Assembly (NCBI RefSeq): GCF_022899355.1
Contig: NZ_JALJCK010000011.1
Span: 62,001 to 126,000, forward strand
DNA: 64,000 nt
Reading direction: 5' to 3'
Source: Shinella yambaruensis
GTDB taxonomy: Bacteria > Pseudomonadota > Alphaproteobacteria > Rhizobiales > Rhizobiaceae
Translations under genes and position numbers: made by a program
In this document: one piece after another, positions 1 to 8,815 of the stretch
Layout: each line of letters opens with the position of its first letter
Position numbering within the stretch: the stretch's first letter is position 1
Notes under the pieces: generated by a model
The model's input: only the letters and a program-made list of their open reading frames with translations
What the model was told of the DNA's origin: nothing
The model's database searches: none

Positions 1-177
1 TCGCCACCGGAGCTCGTGAAGCGCCTTGACGAGGGCTTCGGGGCGTTCGACGCCGTGACCAGGGAAAAGGGCGCGGCGCCGGGCGACGTTGCGCCTGATG
101 TGATCGTCAAGCGTGAAAACCGAACGGTTGCTGACGTCTTGCCAGACAAGTTTGCAGGTTTTGGAGCCGCGTTGTAG
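1..177 (+). CDS. 3' end of an unidentified gene (partial)
   Basis: Reading frame 1 is open from the window edge to a TAG at 175-177 (58 codons visible). The residues are a balanced mix of charged, Gly and Ala residues (for example EGFGAFDAVTREKGAAPGD), and third codon positions are rich in G/C, as in a real C-terminus. The opposite strand is also open here, but one of its frames is Ser/Thr/Pro-rich as antisense shadows usually are. No family is recognised and the upstream part is missing, so both function and reality are uncertain. It could instead be non-coding upstream DNA of the GntR gene that follows 52 bases later. Confidence 0.35.
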   Translation, partial: SPPELVKRLDEGFGAFDAVTREKGAAPGDVAPDVIVKRENRTVADVLPDKFAGFGAAL

Positions 178-229
178 TCTCCACCTTCGTCTCGGCCGTT
201 CGGCCGTGCCTGCAAACGTGGAGAATTCA

Positions 230-991
230 ATGCAAGAGCTGGGACAGATCACGCCGCTGGAGCGTGCGCCGGCGGCGGCCGAGCGGGTCGCCAACCAACT
301 GCTCGAACTGATACGGTCCGGCAACCTGAAGGCCGGCGACGTGCTGCCGTCCGAAAACGACCTGGCGCGCGCGCTGCAGGTCAGCCGTCCCGTCGTGCGC
401 GAGGCGCTGCGCGGGCTCTCGATCATGGGTGTCGTGGAAAGCCGCCAGGGCGGGCGCTGCTACGTGACCAGCCTCGAAGTCTCCCGGCTTCTCGCGCCGC
501 TCCAGTTCGTCATCGCGCTCGATGAAAGCAATGTGAACGCGCTCTATGAGGCGCGGCTGATCATCGAGGTGGGACTGATCCGGCTCGGTGCCGCGCTCGT
601 CGATGACGCGACGCTTGCCCGATTGCGGGAAATGGTGACCGCCGGCTACGGCCTGACGAAGGATCCCGTCGGCTTCCGCGTGCTCGATCTCGAGTTCCAC
701 GAGCAGATCATGACGATCGCCGGCAATCCCTTCATGGAGGTGGTGGCGCGCAGCCTCTACCAGCTCGGCATGGAATACCGCCGTGTCGCCTCCGAAACGC
801 CGGGCGTACTGGACCGCAGCGCGGCCGAGCACGAGGCGATCGTCGAGGCGCTCGCTACGCGCGATCCGGAAGCCGCCGCTGCGGCCATGCAGGCCCATCT
901 GAGTTCCATCAACCGCACGACCTACGACGCCATGCACCGTGTCGGCACCGAGAAGACCCGCAGGCGGGACGGGGCGCCGGCCGCCTTTTAG
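230..991 (+). CDS. GntR-family transcriptional regulator, FadR/FCD subfamily
   Basis: A 253-residue DNA-binding regulator. Residues about 14-80 form the GntR winged helix-turn-helix, with the characteristic LPSENDLARALQVSRPVVREALRGL around 39-63. The remainder is the all-helical FCD effector domain, with the usual metal/ligand-pocket pattern (DLEFHEQI, then EHEAIVEAL, then QAHL). The frame is open further upstream to 113, but I chose the ATG at 230 because GTGGAG lies 5-10 bases before it and because it gives a family-like N-terminus. It lies directly upstream of a sugar importer and oxidation operon on the same strand, so it is probably the local regulator. FCD regulators usually respond to sugar acids or other small carboxylates. 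A palindrome at 998-1014 is a candidate operator. The effector is unknown. Confidence 0.9.
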   Translation: MQELGQITPLERAPAAAERVANQLLELIRSGNLKAGDVLPSENDLARALQVSRPVVREALRGLSIMGVVESRQGGRCYVTSLEVSRLLAPLQFVIALDESNVNALYEARLIIEVGLIRLGAALVDDATLARLREMVTAGYGLTKDPVGFRVLDLEFHEQIMTIAGNPFMEVVARSLYQLGMEYRRVASETPGVLDRSAAEHEAIVEALATRDPEAAAAAMQAHLSSINRTTYDAMHRVGTEKTRRRDGAPAAF

Positions 992-997
992 TCGCCC

Positions 998-1014
998 TGT
1001 AAACTTAGCTTACA
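998..1014. promoter_or_regulatory. Candidate GntR operator palindrome
   Basis: The 17-base near-palindrome TGTAAACTTAGCTTACA has inverted arms TGTAA and TTACA separated by seven bases. It starts seven bases after the stop of the GntR gene and ends ten bases before a consensus -35 hexamer. That position suits a regulator controlling the downstream transporter operon. Binding by the adjacent GntR protein is inferred. Confidence 0.5.
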
Positions 1015-1024
1015 AGATTACCGG

Positions 1025-1053
1025 TTGACAACTTTCGCGTTTCTGCCGATGAT
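1025..1053 (+). promoter_or_regulatory. Sigma70-type promoter of the CUT2 sugar operon
   Basis: A perfect -35 hexamer TTGACA (1025-1030) is followed after 17 bases by GATGAT (1048-1053), which matches the -10 consensus at four of six positions. It lies immediately after the candidate operator and 44 bases before the start chosen for the binding-protein gene. Confidence 0.5.
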
Positions 1054-1096
1054 GCTGTTGCGCCGATGGAGGAGCGTCATCAGGGAGGAATTCGAT

Positions 1097-2077
1097 TTGT
1101 TGAGGAGACTCACCACGACCGTCGCAGCGCTTGCGCTGGCGGCCGTCATGCAGAACGGTTCTGCCTTCGCGCAGGACAATGAACTGACCGTCGGCGCGAT
1201 CTATCTGGACGCGCAGGGTTTCTACGCCGGCGTCCGCAAGGGCGTTCAGGTCGGCGGCGCCGAGCTCGGCAAGAATGTCCAGATCATCGAGACGAATGCC
1301 GGCGGCGACGTGGGCAAGGAAGCGTCCTTCATCGACCGGCTGGTCTCGGCCGGCGTGGAGGCGATCATCCTTTCGGCGGTGTCGCCGGACGGATCTGTAC
1401 GCGCGATCAGGCGGGCGCATGAGGCCGGCATACCGATCGTGTGCTACAACACCTGTCTCAACGAAAAGGACATGAAGGAATACGTCTACGCCTACGCGGT
1501 CGGCGATCCCTTCCAGTTCGGCTACAAGATCGGCCAGGTCGCGGCGGACGATTTCGTCAAGGCGGGCAAGACCGAGCCGAAGATCGGCATTCTCAACTGC
1601 GAATTCGTCGATGTCTGCGTGCAGCGCCGGCTCGGGTTCGAGAAGGCGCTCGGCGAGAAGGTGCCGGGCTTCAAGATCGTCTCCAACCAGGAGGCGACGA
1701 TCCTCGACAAGGCGATCTCGACGGGCGAGAAGATCATCACCGCCAATCCGGACCTCGATGCCCTGTGGGGCGAATCCGGCGGTGCGGCGCTCGGCGCGGC
1801 CAAGGCGATCCGCAATACCGGCAATGCCGGAAAGATCATGGCCTACGGCTCCGACATGACCACCGAGATCGCGCAGGAGATCATCGCCGGCGACGTGATG
1901 CGCGGCACCGTGGACGTCTCGGGCCAGGCGCTCGGCAAGCTCGCCTTGCAGCAGGCGGTGAAGGCGATCGAGAAGGAGCCGCAGGGCGCGTTGATCGTGC
2001 CGAACCCGATCGACCTCTACACCAGCGCCGACGAGGCGAAAGCCTGGCTTGCGGCCCATCCGGACGGCCTGCCGTGA
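1097..2077 (+). CDS. Sugar ABC transporter, periplasmic binding protein (RbsB/CUT2 family)
   Basis: A 326-residue periplasmic binding protein of the ribose/galactose (Peripla_BP_4) class. A signal peptide (LLRRLTTTVAALALAAVMQ, ending ...GSAFA) precedes the mature start QDNELTVGAIYLDAQGFYAGV. The frame is open upstream to 1025 with Met codons at 1049, but those would overlap the promoter. The sequence AGGGAGGA (1082-1089) is correctly spaced from tandem TTG codons at 1097 and 1100, so a TTG start is preferred. VEAIILSAVSPDG and VCYNTC are typical hinge/ligand regions. It delivers substrate to the RbsA/RbsC-like proteins encoded next. The exact sugar cannot be read from sequence. Confidence 0.85.
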   Translation: MLRRLTTTVAALALAAVMQNGSAFAQDNELTVGAIYLDAQGFYAGVRKGVQVGGAELGKNVQIIETNAGGDVGKEASFIDRLVSAGVEAIILSAVSPDGSVRAIRRAHEAGIPIVCYNTCLNEKDMKEYVYAYAVGDPFQFGYKIGQVAADDFVKAGKTEPKIGILNCEFVDVCVQRRLGFEKALGEKVPGFKIVSNQEATILDKAISTGEKIITANPDLDALWGESGGAALGAAKAIRNTGNAGKIMAYGSDMTTEIAQEIIAGDVMRGTVDVSGQALGKLALQQAVKAIEKEPQGALIVPNPIDLYTSADEAKAWLAAHPDGLP

Positions 2078-2096
2078 GGCGGTAGCCTTTCCGTTC

Positions 2097-2129
2097 GAGC
2101 GTGCCGGTCGCGTTCCGGCCGGCACGTTC
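2097..2129 (+). other. Intra-operon hairpin after the binding-protein gene
   Basis: CGTGCCGG (2100-2107) pairs perfectly with CCGGCACG (2119-2126), and three more pairs, one of them a wobble, extend the stem outward around an 11-base loop. It lies 20 bases after the binding-protein stop. Such hairpins commonly stabilise the upstream mRNA or partly terminate it, so that binding protein is made in excess of the membrane subunits. The hairpin also argues against a GTG start at 2101 for the next gene. Confidence 0.5.
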
Positions 2130-2172
2130 CTTCCTGTCGGGCGATACGCCGACGCTCCCTTTCTCGAAACGA

Positions 2173-3753
2173 ATGACCCCTATGGCAGCACCAGCTCCAT
2201 CGCAGCAACCGGTCCAGCCCATTGCCGGCATTTCGGGCGCCGTGAAACGCTATGCCGGCGTCGTTGCGCTGGACCGTGTCGATTTCGCCGTGCGGCCGGG
2301 CGAGGTGCGCGCCCTGCTCGGCAAGAACGGCGCCGGCAAGTCGACGCTGATCCGGCTGCTCACCGGCGCCGAGACGCCTGACGAGGGAACCGTGACGCTG
2401 GCCGGCGAGGCCCTCGACCAGTCCGGGGAGAACCGGACGCGCCAGGCCTCGGCGCTTGGCGTGCGGTCCGTCTACCAGGAACTCAGCCTGGTGCGCGATA
2501 TCAGCATCGCGGAGAACATGTTCCTCGGCGCCTGGCCGCGCCGGTGGGGTGTGCTCGACCATCGCGAGATGCGCCGGCGCACCGCCGAGGCGCTGGAAAA
2601 TCTCGGCCTCTTCCTCGATCCGGCGACCGTGATCGCCGCGCTCAGTCCCGCCGAGCGCCAGCTCGTCGAAATCGCCCGCGCCACGATGGGCGCGCCGAAG
2701 CTGGTGATCCTCGACGAACCGACGAGTTCGCTGGCGGCGGCGGAGGTGGAGCAGGTGTTCGCGGCGGTCCGCCGCATGCGCGAGCGCGGGGTCGCGCTGA
2801 TCTATGTCAGCCACCGCATGAAGGAGATCCGCGAGATCGCCGACACGGCAAGCGTGATGCGCGACGGCCACATCGTCTCGACGCTCGATATCGGCGCGGC
2901 CGACACGCGGGACATCGTGCGCATGATGCTCGGCCATGACGAGAAGAAGGACGACCTCGTCACGCCGCGTGCGGCTGGAAAGACACTGCTGTCCGTCCGC
3001 AATGTCAGCTATCGGCCGAAGCTCCAGGATATCAGCTTCGATCTCAGGCAGGGCGAGGTGCTCGGCATTGCCGGCCTGCTCGGTTCGGGCCGGACGGAGC
3101 TTCTGCGCATCATCGCCGGCCTGGAGCGGGCCGATGCCGGCAGCGTGAGCCTCGATGGTGTCGACGTCACCGGCGAGAGCTGGGCCGGCATGCTGAAGCG
3201 CGGACTCGGCATGACGCCGGAAAGCCGCAAGGACGACGGCATCGTGCCGCTGCTCGGCATCGACGAGAATACGGTGATGACCGACGCCAGTGCCGTGACA
3301 TCCTATGGGGTCCTGTCGGCCCGGCGGGTTGCGGCCGCGACACGCGGGATCGTCGAGCGCATGAGCGTGAAGGCGCCGGAGACGACGACGCCGATCGGCA
3401 CGCTGTCGGGCGGCAACCAGCAGAAGATCGTGATCGGCCGCTGGGTCTATGCCGGCTCGCGCCTGCTCCTGCTCGACGAGCCGACGCGCGGCGTCGACGT
3501 CGAGGCCAAGAGCCAGATCTACGCCATCATCCGCAAGCTCGCGGCCGAAGGCCGGAGCATCGTCTTCGTCTCCAGCGAGATCGAGGAACTGCCCCGGGTC
3601 TGCGACCGGGTGCTGGTGCTGCGCGAGGGCCGCATCGTGAAGACCTTCACTGCGCCCGGTATCAGCACCGACGACCTGATGACCGCCAGCATCGCTGGCC
3701 AGGTGCCCGACCCCGCCGGTCGGAACCATCGAAATGGAACGGACCATGACTGA
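2173..3753 (+). CDS. Sugar ABC transporter ATP-binding protein (RbsA/MglA-like, two nucleotide-binding domains)
   Basis: A 526-residue duplicated ATPase. Domain 1 has Walker A GKNGAGKST (about 50-58), signature LSPAERQLVEIARA and Walker B LVILDEPTSSL. Domain 2 has a degenerate Walker A (GLLGSGRTELL), signature LSGGNQQKIVIGRW and Walker B LLLLDEPTRGVDVE. This asymmetry, with only the first site canonical, is normal for CUT2 ATPases. Met codons at 2173 and 2182 are both possible, and the ribosome site is weak. The gene ends inside the start of the permease gene, indicating translational coupling. It powers import with the neighbouring permease and binding protein. Confidence 0.9.
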   Translation: MTPMAAPAPSQQPVQPIAGISGAVKRYAGVVALDRVDFAVRPGEVRALLGKNGAGKSTLIRLLTGAETPDEGTVTLAGEALDQSGENRTRQASALGVRSVYQELSLVRDISIAENMFLGAWPRRWGVLDHREMRRRTAEALENLGLFLDPATVIAALSPAERQLVEIARATMGAPKLVILDEPTSSLAAAEVEQVFAAVRRMRERGVALIYVSHRMKEIREIADTASVMRDGHIVSTLDIGAADTRDIVRMMLGHDEKKDDLVTPRAAGKTLLSVRNVSYRPKLQDISFDLRQGEVLGIAGLLGSGRTELLRIIAGLERADAGSVSLDGVDVTGESWAGMLKRGLGMTPESRKDDGIVPLLGIDENTVMTDASAVTSYGVLSARRVAAATRGIVERMSVKAPETTTPIGTLSGGNQQKIVIGRWVYAGSRLLLLDEPTRGVDVEAKSQIYAIIRKLAAEGRSIVFVSSEIEELPRVCDRVLVLREGRIVKTFTAPGISTDDLMTASIAGQVPDPAGRNHRNGTDHD

Positions 3754-4753
3754 CGTCACTGCCGCACGGGCGGCCGCAAGGCCGCAGCGCCGCCTCGATT
3801 TCCAGCGCATGAACGAGATCGGCCTATTGGTCGTGATCGCGCTGCTCTATCTCGCCTTCTATCTCTACGCCAACAACTTCCTGACCTTCCGCAACCAGGT
3901 GTCGATCCTGCGCGATGCGGCGACCTTCGGCATCGCCGCCTGGGGTGCGACGCTGATCATCGTGGCGGGCGAGATCGACATCAGCGTCGGGCCCATGGTG
4001 GCCTTTCTGTCGGTCTGTTTCGCCTTCCTGCTGAAGTCCGACGACATGCCCATGGTCATGGCCTTCCTCTTGACGCTGGTCATCGGCGGGGCGCTCGGCG
4101 CGATACCCGGCATCCTGCGGGCCGTGTTCGACGTGCCGTCCTTCATCGGCACCCTCGGCCTCTGGAGCGCGCTGGGCGGGCTGGCGCTCTATTTCACCGA
4201 CTCCGTCCCCGTCACCATTCCGGCGAACGATTTTCTCGACTGGCTGGGCGGCGAGCTGTTCGGCCTGCCGATCTCGGCGCTTGTCATGTTCGTCCTCTTC
4301 GGCGTCTTCGTCTTCATCAGCCGCAAGACGGCATTCGGCCGCTCCATCTTCGCCATCGGCGGCAATGCCAGCGCCGCGCATCTGGCGGGCATCAAGGTCC
4401 GGAACATCCGCGTGGCGCTGTTCGTCATCGCCGGCGTGCTCGCCGCGGTCACCGCGATCCTGCTCACCGCGCGGAACGGCGTCGGCGATGCCAGTGTCTC
4501 GCGCAGCGGGCTCGAATTCAGCGTCATCTCGGCCGTCGTGGTCGGCGGCACGGCGCTTTCCGGCGGGCGCGGCTCCATCCTCGGCACGCTGCTCGGCATC
4601 TTCGTCATCTCGCTGATCGGCAACGGCCTCGTGCTGATGGGCGTCAACTCCTACCTGCAGCCCGTCGTCAGCGGCGTCATCATCGTGGCGGCCGTGCTGC
4701 TGAACATCCTCGCCTCCCGCTACGGCGCGCGGCGCAACCGCAAGGGTGCGTAA
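3746..4753 (+). CDS. Sugar ABC transporter permease (RbsC-like, CUT2)
   Basis: A 335-residue BPD_transp_2-type permease with about eight to ten hydrophobic segments, starting with EIGLLVVIALLYLAFYLYA. Conserved permease elements include GEIDISVGPMVAF near the first third and the glycine-rich SVISAVVVGGTALSGGRGSILGTLLG near the C-terminus, a hallmark of RbsC/XylH/AraH permeases. Met codons at 3734 and 3746 are in frame. The second has GGAACGG just before it and overlaps the ATPase stop by eight bases. It forms the inner-membrane channel of the sugar importer. Confidence 0.9.
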   Translation: MTDVTAARAAARPQRRLDFQRMNEIGLLVVIALLYLAFYLYANNFLTFRNQVSILRDAATFGIAAWGATLIIVAGEIDISVGPMVAFLSVCFAFLLKSDDMPMVMAFLLTLVIGGALGAIPGILRAVFDVPSFIGTLGLWSALGGLALYFTDSVPVTIPANDFLDWLGGELFGLPISALVMFVLFGVFVFISRKTAFGRSIFAIGGNASAAHLAGIKVRNIRVALFVIAGVLAAVTAILLTARNGVGDASVSRSGLEFSVISAVVVGGTALSGGRGSILGTLLGIFVISLIGNGLVLMGVNSYLQPVVSGVIIVAAVLLNILASRYGARRNRKGA

Positions 4754-4756
4754 GAC

Positions 4757-6385
4757 ATGGCCGAGACGCTGAAACCCATCGATTGCGACGTGCTGGTGGT
4801 CGGCTCCGGCCCCTCGGGCGCGGTCTTCGCCAAGCGTGCCGCGGAGGCAGGCATGCGCGTCGTCTGTCTCGAGCAGGGCGACTGGGTCGACTACTCCAAG
4901 GCGATCTCGGACAAGCCCGGCTTCGAACTGACCGCCTCGCGCGACTGGCAATATGTGCCGACCAAGCGCGAAAAATCCGGCGACTATCCCATCGCCGTCG
5001 AGGATTCCGATATCATCCCGCTCTACTGGAACGGTGTCGGCGGATCGTCCATCTCCTGGGCGGCGAACTGGATGCGCAACCTGCCGAGCGATTTCCGCGT
5101 GCGCACGCTCGACGGCGTCGCCGATGACTGGCCGATCTCCTACGAGGACCTGATGCCGCACTACGCGCGCACCGAGCGTGAATTCGTGGTGTCGGGCGTC
5201 GCAGGCGATCCGATGTATCCCGGACAGGACGAGCTGCTGCCGCCGGTGGACCTGACGAGAGCGGGCCGCCTCGTCGCCGCCGCGCAGAACAGGCTCGGCT
5301 GGCACTGGTGGCCCGGCACCAACGCCATCGCCACCGTGCCCCGCAACGGCATGGAGCCGTGCCAGCAGCGCACCGCCTGCATGTGGGGCTGCGTGGAGAA
5401 GGCGAAGGCCTCGACCGACCGCACGCACTGGCCGGCCCTCATCAGCCAGGGCGTGCGCCTCGTGACGAATGCCCGCGTCATCCGCATCGAGCTCGACCGG
5501 CAGGGGCTGGCGCGGGGTGCCGTCTATATCGACCGTACGACGGGCAGGGAGCATCTCGCCAAGGCCGCCATCGTCGTCATCGCGGCCAACGGCATCGGCA
5601 CGCCGCGCCTGCTGCTTTCCAGCCGCGTGCCCGGCAAGGAAGATGGCATCGCCAACAGTTCCGGCCTCGTCGGCAAGCGGCTGATGCTGCATCCCACCGC
5701 CGCGGTCGTCGGCCTGTTCGACCAGCCGCTCGAAAGCTATCGCGGCGCCTGGGGGCAGGTCGCCTATACGCTGCAGTTCTACGAGACATCGAAGGACCGC
5801 GACTTCGTGCGCGGCTCGAAATGGAGCCTGCAACCGACCGGCAGCCCGGCCCAGATCGCCCGCCGTTGGCCGTGGGGGGACGAGAACCAGCTCTGGGGCG
5901 AGACCTTCCACGAGGAGTTCGCCCGCCGCTTCGGCCGGTCGGTCTCCTGGGGCATCATCTGCGAGGACCTGCCGGACACGGAGAACCGCGTGGAGCTCGA
6001 CGAGGCGGCGCCGGACGACACCGGCATGCCGGGCGTGGAGATCCATTACAAGACGGGCGAGAACTCCCGGCGCATGCTCAAGTTCATGGCCGAGCGGGCG
6101 CGGGAATCGCTGATCGAGGCGGGTGCCTACCGCACCGTGACCGCCCCGCAAAGCCGCGAATCCGGCTGGCACATCCTCGGCACGGCGAAGATGGGCGACG
6201 ACCCGAAAGACAGCGTGGTCGACCGTTACGGTCGGGCCCATGACGTTGCCAATCTCTTCATCGTCGACGGCAGCGTTTGGCCGACCTCGGCCGGCGTCAA
6301 CCCGACCGCCACCATCGCCGCCTTCGCTTCGTGGAGCGCCGCCCATGTCGTTGCGAACCGGGCAAGCCAGAGGATGGCGTCATGA
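4757..6385 (+). CDS. GMC-family FAD-dependent oxidoreductase (sugar/polyol dehydrogenase-like)
   Basis: A 542-residue flavoprotein. The N-terminal dinucleotide fold is VVGSGPSGAVFAKRAAEAG (about 14-32). The C-terminal GMC domain has SGWHILGTAKMGDD with the catalytic His and GVNPTATIAAFA with the paired Asn, followed by the usual hydrophobic helix. It resembles the large subunit of membrane-linked gluconate/sorbitol/fructose dehydrogenases. No Sec or Tat signal is seen. It begins four bases after the permease gene and overlaps the small subunit-3-like gene, so it probably oxidises the imported sugar or a derived polyol or acid. The electron acceptor is not evident, because no cytochrome c subunit is encoded nearby. 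Confidence 0.88.
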   Translation: MAETLKPIDCDVLVVGSGPSGAVFAKRAAEAGMRVVCLEQGDWVDYSKAISDKPGFELTASRDWQYVPTKREKSGDYPIAVEDSDIIPLYWNGVGGSSISWAANWMRNLPSDFRVRTLDGVADDWPISYEDLMPHYARTEREFVVSGVAGDPMYPGQDELLPPVDLTRAGRLVAAAQNRLGWHWWPGTNAIATVPRNGMEPCQQRTACMWGCVEKAKASTDRTHWPALISQGVRLVTNARVIRIELDRQGLARGAVYIDRTTGREHLAKAAIVVIAANGIGTPRLLLSSRVPGKEDGIANSSGLVGKRLMLHPTAAVVGLFDQPLESYRGAWGQVAYTLQFYETSKDRDFVRGSKWSLQPTGSPAQIARRWPWGDENQLWGETFHEEFARRFGRSVSWGIICEDLPDTENRVELDEAAPDDTGMPGVEIHYKTGENSRRMLKFMAERARESLIEAGAYRTVTAPQSRESGWHILGTAKMGDDPKDSVVDRYGRAHDVANLFIVDGSVWPTSAGVNPTATIAAFASWSAAHVVANRASQRMAS

Positions 6386-6795
6386 GCACAGAATCGTTGA
6401 CCCAGGCCGAACGCAGCCGTCTCGAAGGGCTTTCCGATACCCTCATCCCGCCGGCTCCCGGTCATCTGTCCGCCAGCGAGGCCGGCATTTCCGGCGTGCT
6501 TCTGGAGCAGGCGCTGGCCTATGCCCCCGGCTTGGTCACCGTGCTGCACAAGGTCATCGCCGCCGTCGGCGATGCGCCGCCGCGACCGGCGCTCCTTACG
6601 CTGAAGGCGGCGGATCCGGCGACCTACGACACCTTCTGCGAGACCATCGCGGCCATCTACTTCCTTTCGCCGGACGTGCGCGCGGCCGTCGGCTTTCCCG
6701 GGCGCGAGCCGAAACCGGCGCGGGTCGATGTCGCCGATCTCGAAGACCTGCTGATGCCGGTGCTGGAAGCCGGCTTTGCGCCGCGTGCCATCTAG
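6382..6795 (+). CDS. Short gluconate 2-dehydrogenase subunit 3-like protein
   Basis: A 137-residue protein whose ATG overlaps the stop of the GMC gene (ATGA), so the two are almost certainly co-translated partners. LTQAERSRLEGLSDTLIPP near the N-terminus is the typical opening of gluconate-dehydrogenase subunit 3 proteins (small partners of GMC oxidoreductases), and YDTFCETIAAIYFLSPDVRAAVGFPG matches the conserved core. Family members are usually about 170-250 residues with a Tat signal. This one is shorter and lacks any export signal, which suggests a cytoplasmic complex. Assignment is by motif and position. Confidence 0.65.
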   Translation: MSTESLTQAERSRLEGLSDTLIPPAPGHLSASEAGISGVLLEQALAYAPGLVTVLHKVIAAVGDAPPRPALLTLKAADPATYDTFCETIAAIYFLSPDVRAAVGFPGREPKPARVDVADLEDLLMPVLEAGFAPRAI

Positions 6796-6807
6796 GGAGA
6801 ACCGACC

Positions 6808-7590
6808 ATGCTTCTCGAAGGCAAAAGAGCCATCGTCACCGGCGGATCGCGCGGCATCGGCAGTGCCATCGTCGTGGAGTTCGCCCGGCAGGGCGCGGAT
6901 GTGGTCCTCGGCTATTTCGGCGAGAACGACAGCGGCTACGGCAGGGCTTCGGCGGTTGACGGCGTCGTCGCCGAGGTCGAGGCGCTCGGCCGCAGATGCG
7001 TGCCCGTCGAAGGCAATATCGGCGAGCCGGCCACGGCCGCGAAACTGGTCGATGCGGCGGTGACGGCGTTCGGCGGCGTCGATGTTCTGTCCTCCAATGC
7101 CGGCATCTGCCCGTTCCACGGTTTCCTCGACATGCCGCCGGAGATCCTGCAGCGCACCGTCGCGGTCAATCTCGAGGGGGCTTTCTACATCTGCCAGGCG
7201 GCGGCCAACCGGATGAAGGCGCAGGGCACGGGCGGCGCCATCGTCGCCACGAGCTCGATCTCGGCGCTCGTCGGCGGCGGCATGCAGACGCACTATACGC
7301 CGACCAAGGCCGGCCTGCATTCGCTGATGCAGTCCACCGCCATCGCGCTCGGCCCCCATGGCATCCGCTGCAACTCGGTGATGCCGGGCGCGATCCTGAC
7401 GGACCTCAACCGCGAGGACCTCGAGGACGAGGAGAAGCTTGCCTATTTCAGCAAGCGCATCCCGCTCGGCCGTATCGGCCAGCCCCGGGACGTCGCGACC
7501 TGCGTCGCCTTCCTCGCGTCCGACATGGCGGCCTATGTCACCGGCGCCTCGCTGCTCGTCGACGGCGGCATGTTCGTCAATCTTCAATGA
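6808..7590 (+). CDS. SDR-family NAD(P)-dependent oxidoreductase
   Basis: A 260-residue classical short-chain dehydrogenase. Cofactor motif TGGSRGIG (11-18), NAG-type motif SSNAGICPF, catalytic Ser in ATSSIS, and YTPTK as the YxxxK pair are all present. The C-terminal GASLLVDGGMFV is standard. It lies between the oxidoreductase pair and an L-rhamnonate-dehydratase-like gene. It may be the sugar 1-dehydrogenase (for example L-rhamnose or L-fucose type) or a later 2-keto-3-deoxy acid dehydrogenase. Sequence alone does not separate these roles. Confidence 0.88.
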   Translation: MLLEGKRAIVTGGSRGIGSAIVVEFARQGADVVLGYFGENDSGYGRASAVDGVVAEVEALGRRCVPVEGNIGEPATAAKLVDAAVTAFGGVDVLSSNAGICPFHGFLDMPPEILQRTVAVNLEGAFYICQAAANRMKAQGTGGAIVATSSISALVGGGMQTHYTPTKAGLHSLMQSTAIALGPHGIRCNSVMPGAILTDLNREDLEDEEKLAYFSKRIPLGRIGQPRDVATCVAFLASDMAAYVTGASLLVDGGMFVNLQ

Positions 7591-7618
7591 CAGTCCACCT
7601 GACCGCCGGAGCAAGGCC

Positions 7619-8800
7619 ATGAGTTCACCCTTCCGTATCGTCGCCGTGCGCACCTACCTCGTGGAAAGCCAGGGGGATGGCGGCGATTACCACCGGCAGA
7701 AGGAGGGGCACTGGCTGATCGACACGCTGATCAGCAACCCGATGTCCGCCTATCCGGACTACAAGGCCAGCCGCACGAGCTGGGGCATCGGCGTGCTCGG
7801 CTCCATCGTCGTCGAGATCGAGACGGAGACGGGGGCGACAGGCGTTGCCACCGGCTTCGGTGGGCCGCCCGCTCTCTGGCTGATCCGCAACCATTTTTCC
7901 CGCTTCCTCGTCGGCCAGGATGCCCGAAACATCAACCGCATCTGGGACCAGCTCTTCCGGGCCTCGATGTTCTACGGCCGCAAGGGCCTGCCGATCGCCG
8001 CGATCAGCGTGGTCGATCTTGCGCTGTGGGATCTCGTCGGCAAGGTACGGGGAGAGCCGGTCTACAATCTCATCGGCGGGCTGAGCCGCGAGGAGATCAG
8101 CTTCTACTGCACGGGGCCGGCGCCGGACGCGGTCAAGGCGCTCGGCTTCTGGGGCGGTAAGGTGCCCTTGCCGCACGGTCCCGCGGATGGCGAGGAGGGG
8201 TTGCGCGCCAATGTCGCCTTCCTCGCCCGACACCGGGAAAAGGTCGGCCCCGGCTATCCCCTGATGGTGGATTGCTACATGTCGCTCGACGTGCCCTATG
8301 CCATCAGGCTCGCGGAAGCCTGCAAGCCGCTCGATATCTACTGGTGGGAGGAGGCGCTGCATCCGGACGACGTGGAGGGCTTCCGGCTGATCAAGCAGGC
8401 GCAGCCGACCGTCCGCTGGACCACCGGCGAGCACGAATATTCGCGCTACGGCTTCCGGCGGCTGATCGAGGAACGGCTGATCGACGTCCTGCAGCCGGAT
8501 GTCATGTGGGTGGGCGGCCTCACCGAGCTGCTGCGCATCTCCGCGCATGCCTCGGCCTATGACATCCCTGTCATCCCGCATGGCAGCGGCCCCTATTCCT
8601 ACCATTTCATCGCCTCCCAGCCGCATTCGCCCTACTGCGAATACGTCGCCGCGAGCCCGGACGGGCGCTCGGTGCTTCCGGTCTTCGGCCGGTTGTTCAG
8701 GGACGAGCCGATGCCGCGGAACGGCAAGCTCACCGTCGGGAATGCCCCCGGCTTCGGCATGGAGATCGCCGACCGGGCGATGCTGACACTTTTCGAATAG
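7619..8800 (+). CDS. L-rhamnonate dehydratase-like enolase-superfamily protein
   Basis: A 393-residue mandelate-racemase-type enolase-superfamily member. It closely follows the pattern of Escherichia coli RhmD: GGDYHRQKEGHWLIDTLISNPMSAY near the N-terminus (with the conserved loop His), SWGIGVLGSIVVEIETE, VDLALWDLVGKV, metal-ligand segments LMVDCYMSLD and WWEEALHPDD, TTGEHEYSRYG, and IPHGSGPYSYHF with the catalytic His. The family dehydrates a six-carbon aldonic acid to a 2-keto-3-deoxy acid. The frame is open upstream to 7439, but the ATG at 7619 gives the family-like start. Neighbouring SDR and GMC genes supply oxidation steps, and a lactonase and aldolase are not seen. Related L-fuconate or L-lyxonate dehydratases are alternatives. 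Confidence 0.82.
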   Translation: MSSPFRIVAVRTYLVESQGDGGDYHRQKEGHWLIDTLISNPMSAYPDYKASRTSWGIGVLGSIVVEIETETGATGVATGFGGPPALWLIRNHFSRFLVGQDARNINRIWDQLFRASMFYGRKGLPIAAISVVDLALWDLVGKVRGEPVYNLIGGLSREEISFYCTGPAPDAVKALGFWGGKVPLPHGPADGEEGLRANVAFLARHREKVGPGYPLMVDCYMSLDVPYAIRLAEACKPLDIYWWEEALHPDDVEGFRLIKQAQPTVRWTTGEHEYSRYGFRRLIEERLIDVLQPDVMWVGGLTELLRISAHASAYDIPVIPHGSGPYSYHFIASQPHSPYCEYVAASPDGRSVLPVFGRLFRDEPMPRNGKLTVGNAPGFGMEIADRAMLTLFE

Positions 8801-8815
8801 GACAGGATCAACAGG

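Noticed and set aside
3824-6346. An 840-codon minus-strand open frame opposite the permease and GMC genes
   Set aside because: It is antisense to two well-identified genes and has no domain signature.
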